A stretch of 64,000 bases of DNA. Source: Dimorphilus gyrociliatus. Its lineage: Eukaryota; Annelida; Polychaeta; Dinophilidae. The stretch lies in NCBI GenBank assembly GCA_904063045.1, contig CAJFCJ010000036.1:124001-188000 (forward strand). The letters run 5' to 3'. This document shows positions 1 through 11,081 of this stretch, in pieces. Within the stretch, counting starts at the first letter, position 1; the number at the start of each line of letters is the position of its first letter. A program made the position numbers and the translations under genes. The notes beneath the pieces were generated by a model. The model was given only the letters and a program-made list of their open reading frames with translations. It was not told the origin of the DNA and searched no databases.

Positions 1-796
1 TTTTTTCTTTTTAATACAGTAACATCTCTGTTTGAAATGTGTTTAACAAAGTCAGTTTTCTTCTTTCTGAACTTGATTATCAATGTAGTTATGGTACAGC
101 TAATCCTCAGTAATGTCCAAATGGACTTTTTTTTATAATATAATATATTCCAATCAAATTATATGCACACTAAGAGTTCTGAAACAAATGACGTTGACTG
201 TCCTGGAGAAGTACTTTGAATTGTCATTGACTCATATTCAGCTGATGTCTTAGAATACATTACAGAAATCATGTGATAGCTGTAAAGTTAGTCAAAATGG
301 AAAATATCGTTCTATTTAGAAAATGTTAAATATTGATGAAATAGTACATTACGCAAACTCTTCTAAAAACAAAAATATCGCTACTTTTCATTGTTACTCT
401 GCTAATAATAAGAAATATAAATGCAAAATTCACAGAATGTTTTATTAAGATATTTTTCAAGACAAAATTACTAATAGAATTTATAAATCACGTGACTAAA
501 AGTTCAAAAGATATATCATTCAACGGAGATTTTTACGTCATAACTCTTATACATTTTCTAAATTGTTGCGGGCACGAATTTCTATAAAAGGAATATTTAG
601 CTATTCAAATATTCTTTCTATATAGAACGGTGTGCACAAACTTATGAGTCATTGAATGATCGTGACTAGTGTGGGAAAGCCCTCCCCCCCTCTCTCTCTC
701 TATTCATCTGACTCGTCAGAATAAGGCGTGTGAGTCACATGAACGATTTTTATACAACTGACAAGTCGAAAACGAATCAAACTATAACAAGCGTTG
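1..796 (+). other. 5' flank and probable 5'UTR exon of the Smaug-like gene
   Basis: I see no supportable coding sequence here. A good splice donor (GTAAGT) begins at 797 and pairs with the acceptor ending at 1167, so the bases just before 797 are probably the non-coding first exon of the Smaug-like gene. A C/CT-rich tract lies at about 679-701. The promoter must be upstream of it, but I cannot place a transcription start. Confidence 0.4.
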
Positions 797-1177
797 GTAA
801 GTGAATGTTTATTATTCAAACTTCTCCAGTTAATTTATCTATTAATTAATTGATTAGTAAATTATTAAGAATAGAATATCTATCTTAATAGAACTAATAG
901 AATATATAATTCTAAATGTTTGAAATTTAATAGTAAAAGCAGGAAATTCGAATTTACATAGGAAAGACAACAAGGCTTTCTACACCATATTTTTAATAAA
1001 TTTAGAGATAATTTATTCTGATAACAGCGACTTCCGGTCAATACTGTTTTGAAATCTTTTTTTATACAACCAGAGGTGTTTTATTCAAAGTACTTTTTTT
1101 ACAGTATCTCTAACATTTTAAAACTAGAAATTCAACAATTAAATTTCTATTTTCAATTCTTTTACAGAGTGCCGACA

Positions 1178-2698
1178 ATGATGAACCACAGCGCAATTAA
1201 TTCGTTCTTGAAGACGCCCGACTACAGTTTGTATAGGGATCAAGTAAACAACGTTATGGCTCAGTTTAATATGTGGAACGATTGCGAACAAACTGTAGCA
1301 CTATTCAAGCTAGTCCATAGTATGAGGCCTACTCACGCACGCCTTCTATGCAGAACTCTTGAACAATCACTGAATAATGATGAGGCTTTAAAGAAAAGTG
1401 ACGAGGAGGCAAACGATTCCGCCTACTTGAGGCGACTTGCCCAGGAAACGGATACAGCAGGGGCTTTGAGAAATTTACTGGCTCATATTCCTCTTCTCCG
1501 TCCCGGTTTGAAAGAGGTCAAACAAGATTATATTTGTCTTATAAAACGCCTAATGCAATTGGCCGCTCACGAAGGACGTCAGACGGAAGAATGCCGCCAA
1601 TTGGCTATGTATCTTGTCTTGCACCCTGCTCTCACCCAGACCGAGATTCAAGAGTTTAAGACCTGGTATTCAGATCTGGAACAACAACAGCAGCTAATGT
1701 CGATTCGGGCCCCAAACGTGACATCTAACGACAAAGAAGAAAATACCAGCAGTTGGCCACCAAGCTCTCTAGGAGATTCCGGACTTGAATTAAATTACAT
1801 AGTTGATGATAATACATATGGCTCAGCTTGGACACAACATAGGCCCCTCGGCTATTCAGGCAGTATGGGCGTAACCAACAATGTTTCAACCACTCGTTTT
1901 AAGTTGCAAACTATTGATCCGACACCTCAGCCATGTTTTGAAAAATCCAAAGTTTGTTCAACTATATCGAGCCCACCTGGTCTATGTAACATTTATAATA
2001 ATAAACCTCATCGGCCGTTGCAAAGAACTGAATCTCTAATACCAAATACCCCACAATGGAAAACAAACTATCACCCTAAACTTTCACCTCAATCTTCTGG
2101 TTCTTCCTCGGACAGCAAAGAGTCGAGACATACGTCGTTCCTAGACCAACAATATCAAATTTGGTTAAGGCATTTGAGACTAAAAAAATACGAAAACATC
2201 TTTCAGGACATGACGTATGACGAGATGTTGAATACAAAGAGTGAATGGCTATTATCACAACGTGTTACAAACGGAGCTGCCAACAAGATACTTTCAAATA
2301 TTCAAAAACTTAAAGATAGATTAAATATATTGAATAAATTACAAAGTAAAACTATTGAAGAAGGAAGCATCAAGGATATTTTATCAGAATTGAAATCAAT
2401 TATATATTCACCAAGTAAACCATACGATGGAATGCCAGCATCTTCGTCGGATGAGGAGGATATAATCAGTCAGACTATTGCAGTTTTTGAAAAAGTCAGC
2501 TCATGGTTGCTCACGAATAATTCAGATGTAGAAAATTCTACTACTTTACAGCGACTTGTTGACCATATAAGCACATATAAAACCTTAACTGAACAACAGC
2601 AAAGCCAATTGATATGTTTGAAGGATAAAATGATAATATTAAAAAGACATAACTTGTTCAAAAAGTTTTCAAAACGTTCCCCATCTTACAATAAATAA
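1178..2698 (+). CDS. SAMD4: Smaug-like SAM-domain translational repressor
   Basis: About 506 residues in one coding exon. I start at the ATG at 1178 (tandem ATGs) because it follows a clean acceptor (TTTTACAG, ending 1167) of a 5'UTR intron with its donor at 797; the longer open frame from 1049 lies inside that intron. Residues about 18-75 match the conserved N-terminal Smaug region (RDQV, then the WNDCEQTVAL block). Residues about 320-385 are a SAM domain with the Smaug-type LRL-KY and MTYDEM signatures and a basic IQKLKDR helix. A helical C-terminal region follows. In flies and vertebrates this family binds hairpins in target mRNAs through the SAM domain and represses translation or triggers deadenylation in the cytoplasm. 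The rest of the protein is Ser/Thr-rich and low in complexity. The stop is followed at once by an AATAAA-like signal. Family assignment is secure; the specific role here is inferred. Confidence 0.93.
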   Translation: MMNHSAINSFLKTPDYSLYRDQVNNVMAQFNMWNDCEQTVALFKLVHSMRPTHARLLCRTLEQSLNNDEALKKSDEEANDSAYLRRLAQETDTAGALRNLLAHIPLLRPGLKEVKQDYICLIKRLMQLAAHEGRQTEECRQLAMYLVLHPALTQTEIQEFKTWYSDLEQQQQLMSIRAPNVTSNDKEENTSSWPPSSLGDSGLELNYIVDDNTYGSAWTQHRPLGYSGSMGVTNNVSTTRFKLQTIDPTPQPCFEKSKVCSTISSPPGLCNIYNNKPHRPLQRTESLIPNTPQWKTNYHPKLSPQSSGSSSDSKESRHTSFLDQQYQIWLRHLRLKKYENIFQDMTYDEMLNTKSEWLLSQRVTNGAANKILSNIQKLKDRLNILNKLQSKTIEEGSIKDILSELKSIIYSPSKPYDGMPASSSDEEDIISQTIAVFEKVSSWLLTNNSDVENSTTLQRLVDHISTYKTLTEQQQSQLICLKDKMIILKRHNLFKKFSKRSPSYNK

Positions 2699-2809
2699 AA
2701 ACAGTCATCTAAATTATCAATAACATTGTATATTTTGTATATTTTTACTGTTTTGTCTTTATTTTTTGGCAATATTTTAATCATTAAATGGCAAAATTAC
2801 CGAATTTAA

Positions 2810-3115
2810 TTATGTATCTTTATCTTCCAAATGAAAGAAAACTTTATCATTATCCATAGCTATCACACTATGTGTATCGTTGTAGAGAAAACTTACTTTA
2901 GCTATAGAATAAAATTTATCCTCTCTCTGTCCTATTTTTTCTCGTGCCCTCACTAAATAATGACTAACACTTTGAGCAAGCACGAAGCACGTACTATGGT
3001 ATATAAAAGCTAAATGTGCTGCCAGCCGTAGGCTTTCGGTATAGGCTGATTGAACGCCTTCGGGAATACTTGAAAACTTATGAGAAAGGAATCTTATTGA
3101 AAAATGAGAAAACAA
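2810..3115 (-). CDS. Possible terminal exon of an unidentified minus-strand gene
   Basis: An open frame of about 100 codons with more balanced codon use than the surrounding AT-rich DNA. It encodes an alpha-helical, Ala/His/Arg-rich stretch (including AQSVSHYL) ending in an acidic tail. There is no in-frame ATG at its 5' end, but an acceptor-like TTTATTAG lies just upstream (minus strand), so if real it is a last exon. I found no convincing upstream exon before the receptor gene that ends at 3300. It is tail to tail with the Smaug-like gene. I do not recognise a family; chance ORF is the alternative. Confidence 0.3.
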   Translation of the reverse strand: MFSHFSIRFLSHKFSSIPEGVQSAYTESLRLAAHLAFIYHSTCFVLAQSVSHYLVRAREKIGQREDKFYSIAKVSFLYNDTHSVIAMDNDKVFFHLEDKDT

Positions 3116-3299
3116 AGCACTAATAAATTATTTTTAAGTCTTTCATTCTAGTGAATAAACTCTTCTGCTCAAGCAATTAAAGAAAGGGATGTCATCTTGA
3201 ATAGAGAGAAAAATGGACTTTTCACACTTTAAAACTAAATTATATAACTATTTATAAAAGATTCATAATTTCTAAGCCATTTTAAACTAATAAATATCT

Positions 3300-6200
3300 T
3301 TATTGAAATTGATGATAAAAATGTGATCTCTTCTGAAGGATCTTTTTTATAAAATTTCCACATAGAAGTATATCATTTGCTGTTGAATTTTCGTTTCCTT
3401 TCTTTAAATATTTCAATGATAAAAAGTATATTTGGCGATTTTTCAAATTTTTCTGTTTTTTAAACACAAAACAAAAGAGTTAATTGATGAATTGGAGTTT
3501 TTCAATATTATACTGTAACGTAAATGTTAGAGAAATCAATTGAATCGTTGTATGAAAACTCTAATCTATGAAGTAATTTCAACATTTGACAAATACTTCT
3601 ACACAGAACGCAAATATTTCTCATTGAATAGAAACTTTTCAACAGTTTTACATCTTGTAATGACGTCATAACTTTTCTTTTAGATAGAAATCTTTCATTT
3701 CCATCAATTAACTTGACGACTGGAGCAGGAAAAGGAAATGTCAATAAAAGGTTATATAATTTTAGGGTTGTGAAGGATGGATGGTTTAAAATAAGATTAG
3801 CGTACATTGTAAGAAGGTCAATTCAAGGGCATTATCAAGATTTTGTTGGCTAGGATAAGAAGGAAGGTATTGTTGAAATGAGATTTTAAAAAATTTAAAT
3901 CAATATGTCGTCATACATTTGCATTGAACGTTTGATCTTCACAGAACTATAATAGGCCTTAATATCTCTTAATGTGTACAATAGAGGATTGATAATTGAA
4001 TTTAGAGGTAAGATAACGATAACCAATGTAACATAGATATCTTTTTTGATATAGAATTCAAAGAAAACTGAATAAACTCCTAGAAAAAGATTGATTGAAA
4101 TGATTGAAAAAGATGAATAATTTAAAAACCTAAAATTGAAATTGGAAACCAACACAAGAGATTTGTAACAACAATTAAAAAGGCATTTAATATTAATTTT
4201 GTTTGTTGACGCTTAAAAACTTGTCTATCTATTAGACTTTTTGCTTTTAAACTTTCTTTCCATATACTTATATATAGAAATACAATTATTATACAAATTA
4301 TTGATATAAATAGGCCGAAAACTATAAATGAAAATATCCATCCAATTGTCTTTTCACTAGTTATTTGTAAAGTAAAACAAAGTGGACTTTTTGAATAGTA
4401 GCCATAATGAAATATGTATAAAGGTAGTAAAGATATACAACCGGAAGTAATAAATGTACAAATAGCGGCTATTGTTGAAGTGATTGGTGTGAATATTCTC
4501 TTAAAAGGATATGCTATAACTAGATATCTTTCAATTGATATTAATAAGAGACTGAAAGTCGAAAATAGAATGGAACAACTGCAAAACCAACCAACAAATT
4601 GACACATTTTACTCGTTCTCCATTCGTAATCATTCTCAATATAGCTCCCTCTATAGTAGATATCAAAACTGCCTATAGTTAGCATATATATGGACATGCA
4701 TAGATCGGAGAATGATAGGCCTAGATGGAAAGGATTCTTCTGCTTCTTTGTTACCATTCCCCTAAATAGTAGAGAAATACAATTTTCCATCAATGCTATT
4801 ATTGAAAAAATCCACAGAATTGAACGTATCATTTCCGATCCTAAAAGATCTGAACAAGAATTGAATAACGATTCGGTTGGTTGACAATTTTGAATATTCT
4901 TTGAAAATTTCCAAGCAAAACAACAAAATGAAAAATATTGACTATAAAGTGATTTCAACGACTTTAGCTGTCTAATTAGACGGCTTGCAAACTTTAAAGA
5001 TATAGAACTATGTTCAAGTGACAAATACTCTAATCCGCTTAAAGATTTAAAGACATTTATATGAAAATCTTGAATATTTGAATTTGCTATTATTAAAGTA
5101 CTAAGTGAATTTAAATCCTTAAATAAATAATTTGATAAATAATCAATGTTTGTATATGAAAATTCAATAATTTTTAATAACGTAAAATATTTCATTGTAA
5201 ACTTTTTTGGAAATTTTAATACTGTCTTTCTGATAAATAGTTTCTGTAACATTTTTAACGGATGTGGTAAGATTAATGTCCAATTTATTGGTTTTTGACA
5301 ATTGTCAATTTCCAGTTGAATTAGATTTGGAAATGATTTCGATACGGAAATCATATTGACAAAACCGGATATGTTCTTGAATGATAATGATAAAGTATTC
5401 AATGATTGATTTTTGCTCAATTCTTCTCTTTCTTTTATCCGCTCTTTAAAATTTGAAATTATTATTTCTTTATAATTCGAGAATAGAATATCTTTGAAAA
5501 GGATATATTCGTCTTTTGAATATCTTAATCTCATTATATCCGAAAATGAACATTGAATAATAAGAAATCGTTTACAATTGCAATTATCTGGACAAATTTC
5601 AATAGAATCGCAATACATTTCATCATTTCCTTCTTTACAATCAATAATTTCATTGCAGACGTCGCTTATTGGGATATAAGTCATTTGATCTTTGCATTTA
5701 AAATAGCCTTTAGGCCTAAAATTTCCTAATTGGTTAATAATAATTTTAGTTAATCAATTTTGTCCTCTGCGCCTAGAAGAAACCGGAAATAAGTAATAAG
5801 ATAAGTAAATTTTACCGCAATCGTTCTCATCGTCAAAATGAGTACAATGAACAATTCCATCGCAAACTTGCTTAATTGATATACAGTAATAACTCTGTTT
5901 ACATAAATATTCACCAATTGCGCATGTTGTTTTCGTACAATTTTTTAAAGCGTTGAATGGATAATGAACTTTTGTTAAAAGATTTCCCATTGAATCGTAA
6001 ACAATTTTACATTTAATTTCCAAATCTCTTTCCAACTTCAAACAATCTTTTAAATTAAATTTATCGTAATAGTCTGAACACATTTCACTTTCATCTTCTC
6101 CGTTCAAGCAATTCGTTTGTAGATCGCAAACTTTATCACGTGATATACAACTATCCTCGCATTGAAATTGGTTAAAACTCTCGCAATCTATAGACGTATA

Positions 6201-9200
6201 TGGATAAGAAAGACTAGTTTAGTTTAGGTTCCTATAGTATCTATTATAGTTTACCCATTTCCCCAATTGTTCCATTCCTAAGTAATCTACTATTGATACA
6301 ATTTTCATCGCTACTATCGAAGCAATTGCGTTCATTGTCACAAGCATATTTTTCATTTACGCACTGTCCATTATCACACCTATTAACAAATACATATAAT
6401 AGTTGTCAAGGGTTTAAACTGTCTATTCATTAGGCCTAATAGTTCATTTTAGTTTTAGACCCTTTAATAAACATGTTAGTTCTGTTTTTTACCCTATAAA
6501 ATTGAAAATCAATTACGTACGTAAAAGTATTCATTATACAGACTGGTCTTTCTGAAATTTGTTTGCAATTTTAAAACAATAGCAAAAATCGACAGCAATA
6601 CCGCAAATTTTACCGCAATATCTCTCGTCCAGATCATTTGGGCAGTCGTTTACATAATTACATACAAGTTGAAATGGAATTGTTAAATTTGAATCGCAAT
6701 GAAATTGTTGGATTTGGGAACAATTTCTTTCATCTTCATTTGAAAAACAATCGGTGTATCCATCGCAAACATTAATTGCATTTATACAAAAATCATCGTC
6801 AATGCAGCGAAAAGAATTTTTAGGACATTCGCTAAAATTCACATTTTTCAATTCATTAGATGTTGAAATATTAATTGAATCTTTTACAGAAAGAAATAAA
6901 CTGGTAATGAAGTTGAATAGTTTTTCTATTTTTTCATATTTAAATATTTACATTTAGCTCTACAGAAGTTTTTTGATATAAATCTTCTTTCGCAATCGTA
7001 AGGCGTGTTATAGTAGATTAATCCGCGAACATTCATCATATCGTCAGAGAGTAGATAACATAATTCCGGCGTATTCTTATTGAAAATGTTAGAGAAATAT
7101 CCTTTATTAGTATCCCCAAAACATGCTGAAACGTATCTGTTAAAAATGGAAAAAGTGCCTCATCATTTCAGAATATAAGCCGTTTTGTTCAAAATTTCAA
7201 TTATACTTATTGTTAAATGCTGTAGTAAAACCGTAGTAGTCGTAAGGTATTCCGTCGTCAAACGTAAATTTCTCTTCGTCTTTAATATCTCTAACAATTT
7301 TCAATCCTATTTTGTATTTTTTTAAAAAAAAATCCTCATTGTTCAAGTGTTTTGAACAAATTAATTTAATAATTCAATTACTTCCTCCAACTTGTACATT
7401 TTGATTACCAGGAGCTGAATTATCATCACCTTCGCCTTGTAGTAGAAATTTTGTAAATTTGTACTCGTCATTCGACATATAAAGTAAGGTGGAATTGAAT
7501 TTCTCGCATTCTTCCGCAGCTTCATTGATAGATTTCTTTTCTTTATGTTGAATATATAAATAGCAACCATCATTGAATATAAAAGCATTTGGATCTTGGC
7601 AAGTAATTTCTATTGAAAGGGAAAATTTATTAAACAAAAGAAGAAGATTGAATATGTTATAGGCTAAAAGACTAACTGTAATAATTTTTACATTCAATTA
7701 GAAATTGAGTTGATGAGAAGAGAAATTGTTTTTCTTTACTAGAATTTTTTCAAGAGATTTGAATTATTTTGGAAAAGCGTAACTTGAAAATATTTTAAAT
7801 GTGATTTTTTACTTAAAATATGTAGAATTAAAAAATATAAAATGACAACTAGAAAAGTTATTCTTCTGCGAACATTTGACGCTATTTGTCTTATAAAAAC
7901 TGATTGTTTGCAAAAATTTTCCAAGTTTAATTGTTCCAGTTTTATATCCAAAGTAATTGCAAATATTAATTATTTCAAAAGATTTGAAATAATGTGGTTG
8001 TGTTGAATACCAATAGTTTTTATAAAAGATATAAAACGTTCCAATATAACTGTCATTTGATTTAGATTTTCTATTGTTAAATGTTAAGATATCATTGATA
8101 TTATTATATAAAACTAAATCATTATCTATTTAAAGTAAGTTTTGTTTTGTTGGCGTTAAAGTCTCCTTTTAAAAATATTTTTCTCATTTAACCTTTAAAA
8201 GTTCCGTTATCAACGCAATACGCCGCCATTGCAAGACTTGTTTGAACTCCGTCATTTAATTGACAATCTTTTGATAAATTACCATTCAATTTACATGGAC
8301 CAAGAATAGGTGGTTTCTTATCGTCTAAATGATAATTTATTTCTGGACAAGAGTTTAGTTGAATCATCTATATAAAAATAGAAATAGAGCCATTAAATTG
8401 GTGTGATTTTCCGTATTAAAAGTTACTTATTACTCGATATCCGAAATACATTTTCTTTGGATTTTGTATTGGAAGTGGTATTCTATTGCTCAGTTGACAA
8501 ATCATTAAAGCAACTTCGTATACTTTTGTTGAACTATCAAATAATAATGGAATATGACCAAAAGTCTTTGACTGGATAATATATGATGTTCTATTAGGAT
8601 AATTTTCCTTGAAGAGTATTCTGTTGTAAAATTGCGGCGCCTCTTTTATAAAAAATATATCTACGAAATAAATTATTATTTTACTTTCGTATAGAAAGAA
8701 TAAAATTATTATTAAACCTTGTAATTCACTTTTTAGACAAAAAATCATTGTAAAAAGTGATACATTAGCTAATTTAAGAGAGTTTAATACAGCAATATTT
8801 TTATTATTGTCAATTGATATAAATTGATTTTGCAAATCAATATTTTTGGTTTTATTAAGGTAAAATTGAGTTGTATGGCATAGTTTGAAAGTCGTATCTT
8901 TCTTCTTTACAAGAGTATAACCTTTCCTTTTAAGTCTGAGGAAGAGCCGATAAGTTTGTGTATATATATCAAGAATAGCAAAAATGTCTAGATTTCAATT
9001 CAAAAACACAAATATTTTAGTAATTAAATTAGACAAAGGAAAATATTTCTCCATTTTACAAGCCGAGTTGGTTTTATAGCATTTCAGACAAAATGAAGCT
9101 AAATGTAGCAAAGATTCTTTTGTAACAACTTTCCTAGAAAAGGGAAGGAAGAGAAAGAAATTTTAAAAAAATGATATTAATTTAAATTCTCATAATTTAA

Positions 9201-9632
9201 AGAGTACAAAATATATTTTCCATTAAAATTAACTGGTACAAGCGATAAAATGTCTGTTTATTGAAATAAAGAAACTGTCACTATTGAAATTGATACATCT
9301 GTATCTTAAAGAAACTTTCCATCATTTGGATTGCAAGCTTCGGCTATAAAATGTAAATTGTCGTATCGGAGATAGGAGCAGAGAGTTTGATGATATTCTT
9401 CTTCTATCTTTGTTCCAAAAGCAATATATAAAGTTTCATTTGTATTTTTTACCTTTGCATAGATTTTTCCATAAACTGAAACTCTATCTTCAATTATTGG
9501 TTTTATAAAATAATTTAAGTCTTCGCCTTGTAAATAAGAATAAAAATTTTCGTTATTTTCCATTCCGCATTTACTTTTGCAGTCGATAGTAAGAAATACA
9601 GTAAAAAGAAGAAATAACACCATTATCTCCAT
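3300..9632 (-). CDS. Mosaic receptor A: SRCR-like/CTLD/LDLa/LRR/7TM with kinase-like tail
   Basis: Multi-exon gene. The start at 9632 opens a hydrophobic signal peptide. SRCR-like exons run to about 8 kb. A C-type-lectin-like domain covers about 7.6-6.95 kb (EAAEECEKF motif, last cysteine before FCRAK). Six LDLa modules with CDG/SDE calcium-site motifs lie at about 6.87-5.59 kb. An LRR N-cap (CPDNCNC) and degenerate LRRs follow to 4.93 kb, then a relaxin-receptor-like hinge. Seven TM helices run from 4.84 to 3.94 kb: the first six are in one exon, with ERY at the end of TM3, CWFP in TM6 and NPLLY in TM7. The tail exons (about 3.83-3.30 kb) give a hydrophobic strand, two helices with a degraded HRD region (LLHRLEF) and a final helix ending IKKILQKR, aligning with the kinase C-lobe of the paralogues. 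Two hydrophobic 'starts' inside it are T-rich intron ends, not separate genes. Inferred role: cell-surface GPCR sensing an unknown ligand. Confidence 0.75.
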
Positions 9633-10159
9633 GTAGTTGTGTATACTCTCAATAAAACTTGTTATGTTCTTTTGTCGTTGACAAACACAATACAATTAAT
9701 AAGAGTTGTATTGCAAAAAAAAACACGGGTAATAATTAATTAACGCCTAATATTTCATTATACTGAAATATATTGATGATGTTACAATCCAGCATTTACC
9801 TTGATATTTTAAATTTTAGGATTCTTTTGTATTTGTATGAAACTTTCATTTGTTATAAAATCCTCTCAGCGCTTTCCATTTCCGGTTCATATATCTCTAG
9901 GTTGGGGTTAGCCATTTGCCCCCTCAGAATTTTTTTGACTAGAGCAGGAGAAAACGTCAATAGATAGTAAACTTTGGACCTAGATTAAGTTTAGGCAAAT
10001 GTCAAATTTATTATTTCCAGACTGTGTTGGGGTTAAACTAAGCTTTGTAAACTGGTAGATTAAGGTTGTGATGTTTCCTTCTCCATCCAGGTAATTGCAC
10101 GTATGTCTATTGTTTCTAGATGAAATCCTATGAACAAAATCATCATTTATAAATCAGAT
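9633..10159. other. Intergenic region upstream of receptor A
   Basis: AT-rich, no supportable gene. It should contain the receptor A promoter, reading leftward, and the 5' flank of the first tRNA gene. A short open frame at 9773-9967 looks like chance. Confidence 0.4.
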
Positions 10160-10289
10160 GTCAGGATGGCCGAGTGGTCTAAGGCGCCAGACTCAAGCGT
10201 ACAGCTTACAGTTTAACGGATACGTTTGAACTGTGCAGGGGCGTTCTGGTCCGCGAATGCGGGCGTGGGTTCAAATCCCACTTCTGACA
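10160..10289 (+). tRNA. tRNA-Leu (CAA) with intron
   Basis: A complete leucine tRNA of the class II type. The acceptor stem halves GTCAGGA and TTCTGAC pair at the two ends. The A-box (GGCCGAGTGGTCTAAGG), a long variable arm and the B-box (GGGTTCAAATCCC) are all present. The anticodon CAA is at 10194-10196. An intron of about 46 bases (10198-10243) interrupts the anticodon loop at the standard position, one base 3' of the anticodon. A T run follows the gene and would terminate RNA polymerase III. Confidence 0.96.
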
Positions 10290-10780
10290 ATACTTTTTTC
10301 AAAGTAATTTCATTTCTCAACATCTTCAAAAGCTGTGTTTTTGCTTTCTATAAAAGAAAATTATGAAAATGTTTTCTTTTGAAAAACCAAGTGCCAAAAG
10401 ATTGAGATTCTTGAACAAAATAGAATAGCAACGTAGTCGAAAAATTCATTTATAGATGCTAAATGACAAATCCAGTTAAGTAGGAAAACTGTGTTTTTCA
10501 TTTCAAGAGGTCCTGCCCAAAGTTTAGTCCTAACCCAGTCCAAAGTCTTTCAAATTTCATTTTTCCTAATCAAAAAAATAATTTTAATCTAGAACTGGAT
10601 AATTCCTCTTTTCCTCAACTTTTTGATTATTTATGGTGATAACTTAATAGTTAAAATTCGTGAAAAGTTGCATATTAAAAAAAAATCCCTCTTTAACTCA
10701 GAAATTCTCCTGATCTAGGTGTCCTATTCTTTTTGTGTTAAACAGTAAAATATTTAAAATTACATTCTGAAAAAAAATAT

Positions 10781-10910
10781 TGTCAGAAGTGGGATTTGAA
10801 CCCACGCCCGCATTCGCGGACCAGAACGCCCCTGCACAGTTCAAACGTAACCGTTAAACTGTAAGCTGTACGCTTGAGTCTGGCGCCTTAGACCACTCGG
10901 CCATCCTGAC
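10781..10910 (-). tRNA. tRNA-Leu (CAA) with intron, inverted copy
   Basis: Reverse-complement copy of the tRNA at 10160-10289, the same 130 bases long, with the same CAA anticodon and an intron differing by one base that I can see (GGTTACG against GGATACG). The 5' flank (TTATAAATCAGAT) and the 3' T-rich flank are shared too, so the duplicated unit includes flanking DNA. About 490 bp of unrelated-looking spacer separates the two, which converge tail to tail. Confidence 0.96.
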
Positions 10911-11081
10911 ATCTGATTTATAAATCAATTGTTCTTTTCATATCGTGTCTTATCGAAAGAATCTCTAGCTATAAAATCTTTACTGAGATAACAACTGTGG
11001 TTGTTAGTCATTGTTATGGTTTTATGGTTATAGAGCGATATCTAGTAAAATACCTGCTTTGGCTTGCAGTTTCTTTAAAAT

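Larger units (their letters stand above)
10147..10923. repeat. Inverted repeat with tRNA-Leu arms
   Basis: Two arms of about 150 bp, each one tRNA-Leu(CAA) gene with its immediate flanks, face each other across a spacer at about 10300-10770. The spacer holds no gene I can support. Confidence 0.8.

Noticed and set aside
7374-7697. Signal-peptide-like start (MNVKIITVSLL...) of a separate C-type-lectin gene
   Set aside because: The hydrophobic part is the T-rich end of an intron: an acceptor (CTTTCAATAG) precedes EITCQDPNAF at the same place where the plus-strand paralogues have an acceptor.
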